Origin: Clostridiales bacterium UBA4644
GTDB taxonomy: Bacteria > Bacillota > Clostridia > Oscillospirales > Butyricicoccaceae
Length of the DNA: 13,457 nucleotides
Direction: 5' to 3'
Assembly (NCBI GenBank): GCA_002405755.1
Contig: DHMK01000018.1
Coordinates: 14,885-28,341, forward strand
Position 1 is the stretch's first letter, and every line of letters begins with the position of its first letter. The notes beneath the pieces were generated by a model. The model saw only the letters and a program-made list of their open reading frames with translations. It had not been told where the DNA came from and did not search any database. Made by a program: the position numbers and the translations under genes. Below, piece after piece: positions 6,586 to 12,875 of the stretch.

Positions 6586-7212
6586 ATGGAACTGAAGCAG
6601 CTTACCGTTTTTGATTTTGCGGAGGTGCTTTCCTCCGATGCGCCGGCGCCCGGCGGCGGAAGCGCCGCCGCACTGACGGGTGCGCTGGGCGCGGCGCTGA
6701 CGGCCATGGTCTGCGCCCTGACGCTGGACAAAAAGAAATACGCCGAGCATCAGGCGCTGGCCCGGCAGACGCTGACCCAGGCCCGGACCATGCAGGCCCG
6801 CCTGCTGGAGAAGATGGACGAGGATACCCGCGCCTTCGGGCAGATGAGCGCCGCCTTTGCCCTGCCCAGGGAGACCCCGGAGCAAAAGTCCGCCCGCACC
6901 GCCGCCATCCAGCAGGCCCTTGTCCTCTGCACCGAGACGCCCCTCTCCGTTATGGAGCTGGCGCTGCAGGCGCTGGAGCTGGCCTGCGGCGCAATGGGCA
7001 AGACCAACGCCAGCGCTCTCAGCGATCTTGGCGTGGCGGCCCTTTCCCTGCGGACGGCGCTGCAGGGCGCCTGGCTCAACGTGCTCATCAACACCGGCAG
7101 CATGAAGGATCCCGTCCGGGCTGCCGATCTTCGGGCCCGGGGCGCAAGGCTGCTGGAGCAGGGGCTGCCGCTGGCGGAGGGACTGTATCAGTCGGTGCTC
7201 TCCGCGCTGTGA
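6586..7212 (+). CDS. fchA: Formimidotetrahydrofolate cyclodeaminase (FchA/FTCD C-terminal type)
   Basis: This protein probably deaminates 5-formiminotetrahydrofolate to 5,10-methenyltetrahydrofolate and ammonia, completing the work of the preceding transferase. It has 208 residues, the normal size for stand-alone members, and is predicted to be mostly helical. The signature APGGGSAAAL at 21-30 and the stretch KTNASALSDLGVAALSL (139-155) through WLNVLINTGS at 163-172 are characteristic. The AAGGAG ribosome site overlaps the ftcD stop codon and the intergenic gap is 9 bases, so co-translation is likely. Some clostridial FchA proteins are called methenyltetrahydrofolate cyclohydrolases. The position beside ftcD favours the cyclodeaminase role, though both activities are possible in the family. 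Confidence 0.93.
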   Translation: MELKQLTVFDFAEVLSSDAPAPGGGSAAALTGALGAALTAMVCALTLDKKKYAEHQALARQTLTQARTMQARLLEKMDEDTRAFGQMSAAFALPRETPEQKSARTAAIQQALVLCTETPLSVMELALQALELACGAMGKTNASALSDLGVAALSLRTALQGAWLNVLINTGSMKDPVRAADLRARGARLLEQGLPLAEGLYQSVLSAL

Positions 7213-7222
7213 CCGCCCTTGT

Positions 7223-7272
7223 AAAACGAAAAAGAAACGGAAAAGGCCCGCCAGAACGGCGAGCCTTTTCCG
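7223..7272 (-). terminator. Stem-loop terminator in the fchA/htrA convergent region
   Basis: CGGAAAAGGC (7238-7247) pairs with GCCTTTTCCG (7263-7272). Inside, after one C/A mismatch, CGCC-type pairs (7249-7252 with 7258-7261) close a 5-base loop. On the minus strand the stem is followed by TTTCTTTTTCG and then TTTTAC, a canonical U-tract. On the + strand the 3' flank lacks a U-run, so for the hut operon it may be only a weak terminator or a 3'-end stabiliser. It would end transcripts coming from htrA, or a short transcript starting near 7349. Confidence 0.8.
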
Positions 7273-7436
7273 CTACATAAAAAAGGAAAAGAGAGAAAAG
7301 GGGAAAAATGGTGGGGATCAGCAAATTGGATGTGTCAACCTTGTTGACTGCCGCTACTATACCACAGTCCGGGGCGGAAGTTGTTATGGAATCGTGAACA
7401 GTTGTTGAAATTTTTCCATCAAATTCGAAAAAGCCT
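7273..7436. other. Intergenic stretch with palindrome and possible minus-strand promoter
   Basis: This segment is visibly more AT-rich than its surroundings and has no credible ORF. It contains the perfect dyad GTCAAC-CTT-GTTGAC at 7334-7348. On the minus strand an extended -10, TGG followed by TATAGT (plus-strand 7356-7364), would start transcription close to 7349 at the edge of the dyad; the position 17 bases upstream (ACAACT) is a poor -35. A transcript from there would run about 120 bases to the stem-loop at 7238-7272. It could be an htrA 3' UTR or a small RNA gene. Confidence 0.35.
7334..7348. repeat. Perfect 6-3-6 inverted repeat GTCAAC-CTT-GTTGAC
   Basis: The two 6-base arms are exact reverse complements around a 3-base centre. 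This is the size of a dimeric repressor site. It overlaps the predicted start of a possible minus-strand transcript. No regulator is identified and I do not recognise the motif. Confidence 0.6.
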
Positions 7437-8579
7437 TTACTTTCCGCCGTCCGCCGGCATCGCGCCCAGCAGACAGGTCAGGGAAAGCACCGCGCCGTCC
7501 CGCCGCACCGTCAGCGTCACGGTATCGCCCACGGCGCACTGGTCCTTCAGGTGGTTCAAAACGGCCGAGCTCCGGGCAGAGACGCCGTTGAAGGCCGTCA
7601 GCCAGTCTCCCGCCTGCAGGCCCGCCTGCTCCGCCGCGCTGCCGGGCGACACCTCCAGCACCAGAAGGCCCGTCTGGCTGCTGCCCTCCGGCGGATTCTG
7701 CACCACGATGCCCAGCCAGGGCCGGTCCTGCACAAAGCCGTATTGGATCAGATCCTGGGCCACCTGCGCCACCCGGTCCACCGGAATGGCAAAGCCTAGG
7801 CCCTCCACCGGCTCCGCGCCGTCCCGCTCGATCTTGGCGTTGACCATGCCGATCACCTGGCCCCGGCTGTTCAGCAGCGGCCCGCCGGAATTGCCGGAGT
7901 TCACCGCCGCGTCAAACTGCACCAGCTCCATGATCCTGCCGCCGATGGTGATGCTGCGCTCCCGGGCAGAGATCCAGCCCGCCGTCAGCGTATAGCCCAG
8001 GTTCCGCCCCAGGGGATTGCCGATGGTGACGGCCGTCTCTCCCACCACCACCTCCGAGCTGATGCCCAGCTCCGCCGCAGCAAGACCGAAGACCTCCGCC
8101 TTGAGCACGGCGATGTCCGTCTGGCTGTCGTAGGCGGCCAGAACGGCGGGAAAGGTCTTCCCGTCGCAGGTGCCGATGGTAATAGGTGCCCCGGGCAGCG
8201 TTACCACATGGGCGCAGGTGGCGATGTAGCCGTCCTCCGTGAGCACAAAGCCGGTGCCGCTGCTGGCCGCGTCTTCGCTCTGGACCGTCACATTCACCAC
8301 CATGGGGCGGCACTTCTCATAAAGCTCCGGCAGGGAGAGGGCGTCTGCGCTGTCCTTTTCCACCGGGTGGAAGACGATCCTCCGGCCCGTCACATTCACC
8401 TGCCGCTGGGACAGCCGCAGCATCCCATAGACCGTTGCGGCGGAGACGGCTGCCACGGCCAGCACCGCCGCCAGCACCGTCAATACCCGCAGCGGCCAGC
8501 GGGTCCGTTTTGCAGCAGGCCGGCGGGCAGGGCGGCCCATGGGGCGGGAAAAGGGATCGAAATGGCGGCTGTCGTTCAT
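7437..8579 (-). CDS. htrA: Membrane-anchored HtrA/DegP-type serine protease with PDZ domain
   Basis: This is probably an extracytoplasmic quality-control protease of the S1C family. The 380 residues divide into a basic, Arg/Pro-rich cytoplasmic N-terminus (1-28), one transmembrane segment (about 29-54), a trypsin-like domain (about 85-275) and a single C-terminal PDZ domain (about 285-372). The catalytic triad is His124 in TCAHVV, Asp155 in SQTDIAVLK and Ser231 in NSGNSGGPL. Positive residues before the membrane segment predict an outside-facing protease. The PDZ-like motif RPWLGIVV begins the C-terminal part. GGAG about 9 bases upstream supports the start at 8579. It has its own promoter and stands alone between two metabolic operons, converging on the hut operon. 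Paralogue names (htrA, htrB, yyxA, degP) cannot be distinguished from sequence alone. Confidence 0.95.
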   Translation of the reverse strand: MNDSRHFDPFSRPMGRPARRPAAKRTRWPLRVLTVLAAVLAVAAVSAATVYGMLRLSQRQVNVTGRRIVFHPVEKDSADALSLPELYEKCRPMVVNVTVQSEDAASSGTGFVLTEDGYIATCAHVVTLPGAPITIGTCDGKTFPAVLAAYDSQTDIAVLKAEVFGLAAAELGISSEVVVGETAVTIGNPLGRNLGYTLTAGWISARERSITIGGRIMELVQFDAAVNSGNSGGPLLNSRGQVIGMVNAKIERDGAEPVEGLGFAIPVDRVAQVAQDLIQYGFVQDRPWLGIVVQNPPEGSSQTGLLVLEVSPGSAAEQAGLQAGDWLTAFNGVSARSSAVLNHLKDQCAVGDTVTLTVRRDGAVLSLTCLLGAMPADGGK

Positions 8580-8611
8580 GGCAGGATCTCCGTTCTGATG
8601 TTCTTTGCTTC

Positions 8612-8640
8612 AGTATAGCGGAAGCCGGGAAAAAAGAAAA
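8612..8640 (-). promoter_or_regulatory. Promoter of htrA
   Basis: The minus strand reads TATACT (plus-strand 8612-8617), a 5-of-6 match to the -10 consensus, 32 bases upstream of the htrA start codon. The position 17 bases further upstream reads TTTTCT (8635-8640), a poor -35, which suggests help from an activator or an alternative sigma factor. Confidence 0.55.
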
Positions 8641-8644
8641 GCAT

Positions 8645-8667
8645 TTTTGCAAAAGCAGGCGTCCTGC
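8645..8667. repeat. Two small palindromes upstream of the htrA promoter
   Basis: TTTTGCAAAA (8645-8654) is a perfect 10-bp palindrome. It is followed directly by GCAGG-CGT-CCTGC (8655-8667), a perfect 5-3-5 inverted repeat. Both lie just upstream of the htrA -35 position and downstream of the aminotransferase terminator. They may be regulator sites, but the first is short and AT-only at its ends and could be chance. Confidence 0.4.
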
Positions 8668-8670
8668 GCG

Positions 8671-8713
8671 CTGCAAAGGCAAAGGCCCCCCGGCAAAGCG
8701 GGGAGCCTTTTTT
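8671..8713 (-). terminator. Terminator of the metNIQ-dehydrogenase-aminotransferase operon
   Basis: AAAGGC (8681-8686) pairs with GCCTTT (8705-8710), and CCCCG (8688-8692) pairs with CGGGG (8699-8703), with one C/A mismatch between the two helices. On the minus strand this hairpin starts 7 bases beyond the aminotransferase stop and is followed by TTTGCCTTTGC. The + side has a clean T6 (8708-8713), so the structure may act in both directions, but no + strand gene leads into it. Confidence 0.8.
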
Positions 8714-8719
8714 GACGTC

Positions 8720-9892
8720 TCAGCCCCGATGGGCGGGGATCCTTTGCCGGATATGCTCCAGCCGGCTCAGCGCCTCCAGCAGGGTCTCGTCCTTTTTGGC
8801 GAAGTGGAAGCGGATCAGGTGGTTCACATCCTCCCGGAAGAAGCTGGAGCCGGGGACCGCCCCCACTCCGACCTTCTCCGCCAGCGTCTCGCAAAACTCC
8901 AGATCGCTGGCAAAGCCGAACTCCCCGATGTCCAGCATCACATAATAGGCCCCCTGGGGCACGTTGTGGGTCAGGCCGATCCGGTCCAGCCCTTGGAGAA
9001 ACAGGTCCCGTTTATGGGTATATTCCGCCTGCAGCCCATCGTAATAGTCCTGTCCGAAGCGAAGGCCGGGGACAACGGCCTCCTGCAGCGGCGCAGCCGC
9101 GCCCACCGTGAGAAAATCGTGGACCTTTTTGATGCGCTCGGTGATCTCCGGCGGCGCGATGGTATAGCCCAGCCGCCAGCCGGTGATGGAATAGGTCTTG
9201 GAAAGAGAGCTGCAGCAGATGGTCCGCTGCCGCATCCCGGGCAGCGAGCTGAAATAGACGTGCCGGAAGGGGGCGTAGACGATGTGCTCATAGACCTCAT
9301 CGGTGATCACATAGGCGTCGTATCGTTCCGCCAGATCGGCGATGATCTGCAGCTCCTCCCGGGTAAACACCTTGCCGCAGGGGTTGGAGGGATTGCAGAG
9401 GATCAGCGCCTTGGGGCTTTGCCGGAAGGCCTGCTCCAGCGCATCGGGATCAAAATGATAGTCCGGCGGGCACAGGGACACATAGACAGGCTCCGCCCCG
9501 GAGAGGATGGCATCGGCCCCGTAGTTTTCGTAAAAGGGGGAAAACACGATGACCTTGTCGCCCGGATCCACCACCGTCATCATGGCGGCCATCATGGCCT
9601 CTGTGCTGCCGCAGGTAACGGTGATCTCGGTCTCCGGATCGATGGCATAGCCCATGCGGGGCGACTGCTTGGCAGCCAGCGCCTCCCGGAAGTTTTTTGC
9701 GCCCCAGGTGATGGAATACTGGTGGAAATCCTCGTGGGCGACCTCCGCCAGCCGCCGCAGGATGGCCTCCGGCGGATCAAAATCCGGAAAGCCCTGAGAA
9801 AGATTGACCGCGCCGTATCGGGCGGAGATCCGGGTCATCCGGCGGATGACAGAATCGGTAAAGGCCGCAGTGCGGCCGGAAAGAGGCTTCAT
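8720..9892 (-). CDS. Class I/II PLP-dependent aminotransferase
   Basis: This protein should move an amino group between an amino acid and a 2-oxo acid in the cytoplasm. The 390 residues show a complete fold-type I pattern: GSTEAM at 95-100, NPSNPCGK at 167-174, TDEVYEH with Asp198, SLSKTYSITGWRLGY with Schiff-base Lys232, and Arg361 near the C-terminus in HLIRFHF for the substrate carboxylate. The opening NLSQGFPDFDPP is typical of the methionine/kynurenine/glutamine aminotransferase group (YbdL/KAT-like), which accepts sulphur and aromatic side chains. The ATG overlaps the stop of the preceding dehydrogenase by 4 bases, with GGGAGG upstream, so the two are translationally coupled. Co-transcription with a methionine-type importer suggests a methionine or 2-oxo-4-methylthiobutyrate substrate. 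That is inference; other large hydrophobic or aromatic substrates remain possible. Confidence 0.93.
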   Translation of the reverse strand: MKPLSGRTAAFTDSVIRRMTRISARYGAVNLSQGFPDFDPPEAILRRLAEVAHEDFHQYSITWGAKNFREALAAKQSPRMGYAIDPETEITVTCGSTEAMMAAMMTVVDPGDKVIVFSPFYENYGADAILSGAEPVYVSLCPPDYHFDPDALEQAFRQSPKALILCNPSNPCGKVFTREELQIIADLAERYDAYVITDEVYEHIVYAPFRHVYFSSLPGMRQRTICCSSLSKTYSITGWRLGYTIAPPEITERIKKVHDFLTVGAAAPLQEAVVPGLRFGQDYYDGLQAEYTHKRDLFLQGLDRIGLTHNVPQGAYYVMLDIGEFGFASDLEFCETLAEKVGVGAVPGSSFFREDVNHLIRFHFAKKDETLLEALSRLEHIRQRIPAHRG

Positions 9893-11280
9893 TGGTCGTT
9901 CCCTCCCAGAATGTAGGATTTTTTATCGTTGAGGATGTGCAGCGGGTCCAGCGCGTCCTTGATGCGGTTCATGGCCTCCAGATTGGCCCGGGGTGTTTCC
10001 CGCAGGAAATAATGGCGCTTGCTGATGCCGATGCCGTGCTCGCCGGAGGTAACGCCGCCCAGCGCATAGGCCCTGGCATAGGCCTTTTCCATGTTCTGCT
10101 TCAGCTCCCGCCGCCAGGTCTCCTCGTCCCGGTCGCCCCGCACCACGCAGAGATGCACGTTGCCGTCGCCGGCGTGGCCGAAGCTGACCATCTGCATGCC
10201 GCTCTCCTGCTCCAGCGTATGGATAAAGGCGATAAAATCGGCGGTCTTGCTGATGGGCACAACGATGTCCACCGGCTCCTGCTCGGAAACGGCCTCCACC
10301 GCCTTCACCAGCGCTCCCCGCACCCGCCAGATGTCTGCGGCCCGGGCGGGATCGGTGAGGACGATATAATCCATGGCGCCGTGCTCCAGCGCCACCCGCC
10401 GGACTCGCTCCGCGCTCTCCTGCACCTGGGAGGCGCGGCCGTCGAAGGTCAGCAGGATGAAGGAGCCGGCCTCCGGGCAGGGATACTGCACGCCGGAATA
10501 CCGCTCGCCCAGGGCCACCACCTTCCGCTGGATAAACTCCACGGCGGTGGGGTCGGCGCCCGCCTGCAGGATGGCCAATACGCTGGTGATGCCCGTCTCC
10601 AGATCGGCATAGGGGACCAGCACGCTGACGGAGGTCTCCGGCTTGGGGATCAGCCGCAGGATGCATTTGGTGATCACCGCCAGCGTCCCCTCGGAGCCCA
10701 CGAAAAGCTGCTTCAGGGAAAGGCCGCTGGCGTCCTTGACGCATTTTCCGCCCGCCTGCAAAACGGTGCCGTCGGCCAGCACCACCTCCAGCCCGCGGAC
10801 ATAGTCCCGGGTGACGCCATATTTCACGGCGCGCATCCCGCCGGCGTTGGTGCTGATGTTACCGCCGATGGAGGATTCCTTATCGCCGGGATCCGGCGGA
10901 TAAAACAGGCCCCGCTCCTCCACATAGCGCTGCAGATCCTGCAGCAGGATCCCCGGCTCCACGGTGATCGTCATGGTATCCCGGTCCAGCTCCAGGATCC
11001 GGTCCATATGGGAGAGGTCCAGAATGATGCCGCCGTCCAGCGGCACGGTGGAGCCCACCAGATTGGTGCCTGCGCCCCGGGGCGTCACGGGGATCCGGTT
11101 TTCATGGGCATAGGCCAGCAGACGGCTCACCTGCTCCGTGCTCTCCGGAAAGACCAGCGCCTCCGCCCGGCCCTTTCTGCGGCCTAAGGTATCGCTGAGA
11201 TATTTTTCCTCGATGCAGTCAAAGACTGCCTGCTCCGGCCGGGGGAAAATCGACCGGAGGATGCTTTTGTCCACAGCCAT
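9889..11280 (-). CDS. FAD-linked 2-hydroxyacid dehydrogenase (GlcD/D-lactate dehydrogenase family)
   Basis: This flavoprotein probably oxidises a 2-hydroxy acid to the 2-oxo acid. Its 463 residues comprise an FAD-binding type 4 (PCMH/VAO) domain, about 38-215, and an FAD-oxidase C-terminal domain, about 216-458. Motifs are PRGAGTNLVGS at 67-77 and SIGGNISTNAGG at 137-148, contacting the flavin, then GSEGTLAVIT at 195-204, and in the C-terminal domain GHAGDGNVH at 368-376 and SGEHGIG at 412-418. The last two carry the conserved histidines of the substrate/metal site in this family. Family members act on glycolate, D-lactate, D-2-hydroxyglutarate and similar acids, so the substrate cannot be read from motifs. 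No electron-transfer flavoprotein gene is next to it in the window. AAAGGAG lies 9 bases before the ATG. It is 25 bases downstream of metQ and overlaps the aminotransferase by 4 bases. Confidence 0.93.
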   Translation of the reverse strand: MAVDKSILRSIFPRPEQAVFDCIEEKYLSDTLGRRKGRAEALVFPESTEQVSRLLAYAHENRIPVTPRGAGTNLVGSTVPLDGGIILDLSHMDRILELDRDTMTITVEPGILLQDLQRYVEERGLFYPPDPGDKESSIGGNISTNAGGMRAVKYGVTRDYVRGLEVVLADGTVLQAGGKCVKDASGLSLKQLFVGSEGTLAVITKCILRLIPKPETSVSVLVPYADLETGITSVLAILQAGADPTAVEFIQRKVVALGERYSGVQYPCPEAGSFILLTFDGRASQVQESAERVRRVALEHGAMDYIVLTDPARAADIWRVRGALVKAVEAVSEQEPVDIVVPISKTADFIAFIHTLEQESGMQMVSFGHAGDGNVHLCVVRGDRDEETWRRELKQNMEKAYARAYALGGVTSGEHGIGISKRHYFLRETPRANLEAMNRIKDALDPLHILNDKKSYILGGNDQ

Positions 11281-11305
11281 GCTATGCGTCTCCTTTCCTG
11301 CGCCG

Positions 11306-12157
11306 TCAGCTCAGCAGATCCTCGTCCCAGCCCACGGAGACGAAGTAGCCCTTGTAGGTGGTGTCGAAGACGGCCTGGGTCTCGGCGGAATGATAGGCGT
11401 CCACGATGGACTGATAGAGGGCCTTCTTGTCCGCGTCCTCCAGGTCGGCGGTGCGGGCGGCGATCAGGCACCAGTATTCCTTCTGCTCCAGATTTTCATC
11501 CTGGAAGATGGCCTCCTCCTGCTTCAGGCCGAAATCCAGCGCGAAGTTGCCGTTGACCACGGCGGCGGTCACGTCGGGCAGCACGGAGGGGATCACATTG
11601 GCCTTCAGCTCCTCGATCTGGATCTGGACCTTGTAGCCGGTGATGTCGCTGACGGAGGGGTTGAAAGCGGCGTTGGGATCCAGAGTGATGAGGCCCGCAG
11701 ATTCCAGCACCTTCAGCGCCCGGCCGCCATTGCTCTCGTCGTCGGGGATGGCCACGGTATCGCCGTCCTTCAGCTCGCTGACGGAGGAGATCTTCTGGGA
11801 ATAGATGTTCAGCGGAATGATCAGGGTGTTGCCGATGTTCTGGATGGCGTAGCCGTAGTTTTTCACCTCAGACTCCAGATAGACCCGGTGCTGGAAGGCG
11901 TTCAGGTCGATCTCGCCGTTGGCCAGCGCGTTGTTTGGGGTGACAAAATCGGAAAACTGCACGATCTGCAGGTCGATGCCGTCCTTTTTCAAAAGCTCCT
12001 TGGCGGGCTGCCAGAGGTCCTCATAAAAGCTTCCGGTAACGCCGATCTTTACGGTGGTGGTCTCGGTTTTGGTCTCCGCGGGGCTGCCGCAGGCGCAGAG
12101 CAGGGTCAGAATGGCGGCGGCGGCCAGGCACAGGGCCAGGATCTTCTTCAGGTTCAT
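11306..12157 (-). CDS. metQ: MetQ/NlpA-family substrate-binding lipoprotein
   Basis: This is the extracellular binding component of a methionine-type ABC importer. The 283 residues start with a lipoprotein signal peptide: KK at 4-5, a hydrophobic core, and the lipobox LCAC, with Cys23 as the lipidated residue (LCA before Cys). The mature part follows the NlpA pattern: VKIGVTGSFYEDLWQP, then NALANGEIDLNAFQH at 76-90 and NGNFALDFGL further on. Family members bind L-methionine, often D-methionine, and sometimes related compounds. The ribosome site AGGAGG lies 7 bases before the ATG, and the gap from metI is 37 bases. The dehydrogenase gene follows after 25 bases, so the transporter is co-expressed with two catabolic or salvage enzymes. 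This raises the possibility that its ligand is a methionine analogue. Confidence 0.95.
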   Translation of the reverse strand: MNLKKILALCLAAAAILTLLCACGSPAETKTETTTVKIGVTGSFYEDLWQPAKELLKKDGIDLQIVQFSDFVTPNNALANGEIDLNAFQHRVYLESEVKNYGYAIQNIGNTLIIPLNIYSQKISSVSELKDGDTVAIPDDESNGGRALKVLESAGLITLDPNAAFNPSVSDITGYKVQIQIEELKANVIPSVLPDVTAAVVNGNFALDFGLKQEEAIFQDENLEQKEYWCLIAARTADLEDADKKALYQSIVDAYHSAETQAVFDTTYKGYFVSVGWDEDLLS

Positions 12158-12194
12158 GTTCGTTTCCTCCTAAGCGTTGTTTGTTTGTTTATGG

Positions 12195-12875
12195 TCAATG
12201 GGTATTTTTCTTTACGATGCGTCCGCCGATGAACTGGATCAGGCTCACCAGCAGGAAGACCGCCAGCACAGTCACATAGGTCACGTCCGTCATGTTCCGG
12301 TCGTGGCCGTAGCGGATGGCGAAGTCTCCCAGGCCGCCCGCGCCCACAACGCCGGCCATGGCCGTCAGGCCGATGAGGCTGATCAGGGTGATGGTCGCGC
12401 CCCGGGCGATGGCCGCGACGCTCTCCCGGAGATAGACCCGGAAGACGATCTCCAGCGGCGAGGAGCCCATGGAAAGCGCCGCCTCCACCAGTCCCTTGTC
12501 CACCTGGGCCAGAGCGCTCTCCACCTGACGGGTGAAGAAGGGCGTCGTTCCGAAGACCAGCGGCACGATGGCGCCCCGCACATAGATGGCCGTTCCCATG
12601 ATCAGCCGGGAAAGGGGCATCACCGCCGTCAGCAGGATGATGAAGGGGATGGAGCGGATAAAGTTGATCAGCTTGTCCAGGATCTGGTAGACGACCCGGT
12701 TTTCCAGAATGCCGCCGGGCCGGGTCACCGTTACCACCACGCCCAGGGCCAGCCCCAGCACGAAGGAGATCGCGCCGGACCAGACCACCATCAGCAGCGT
12801 GTCGCCGATGGCCTGCCAGAAGTCCGGCAGACGGTCCATCACATTGGGGATCCATTTATTCAGCAGCTCTTGCAT
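12195..12875 (-). CDS. metI: Methionine-type ABC transporter permease
   Basis: This is the membrane-spanning subunit of the MetNIQ importer. The 226 residues match the family's usual length (about 217-225) and contain five or so hydrophobic segments (about 24-48, 71-93, 99-112, 152-182 and 199-217). The cytoplasmic coupling (EAA-type) loop is seen at about 124-148: VDKGLVEAALSMGSSPLEIV with the Glu-Ala-Ala core at 131-133. The Gly-rich AGVVGAGGLGD at 174-184 is a family hallmark. The start ATG lies within the last codons of metN (20-base overlap), with GGAGG 9 bases upstream. Overlap and order metN-metI-metQ are standard for this system. Confidence 0.95.
   Translation of the reverse strand: MQELLNKWIPNVMDRLPDFWQAIGDTLLMVVWSGAISFVLGLALGVVVTVTRPGGILENRVVYQILDKLINFIRSIPFIILLTAVMPLSRLIMGTAIYVRGAIVPLVFGTTPFFTRQVESALAQVDKGLVEAALSMGSSPLEIVFRVYLRESVAAIARGATITLISLIGLTAMAGVVGAGGLGDFAIRYGHDRNMTDVTYVTVLAVFLLVSLIQFIGGRIVKKNTH

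Noticed and set aside
7088..7324. Small hydrophobic minus-strand ORF starting at TTG 7324
   Set aside because: No ribosome binding site, a TTG start, and half of it is antisense to fchA and runs through the stem-loop at 7238-7272.
7333..7349. TTGACA on the minus strand (7333-7338) and TTGACT on the + strand (7344-7349) as -35 boxes
   Set aside because: Neither has a -10-like hexamer 16-18 bases downstream. They are the two arms of the GTCAAC-CTT-GTTGAC dyad.
8435..9916. A 493-codon + strand open frame over htrA and the aminotransferase
   Set aside because: It crosses a terminator and two well-supported minus-strand genes and resembles no family; a composition artefact.
9892..11187. A 431-codon + strand open frame opposite the FAD dehydrogenase
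   Set aside because: It is a shadow of the dehydrogenase with low-complexity Gly/His/Ala-rich content and no motif. The same holds for long antisense frames at 4401-5693, 5617-6885 and 11138-12232.
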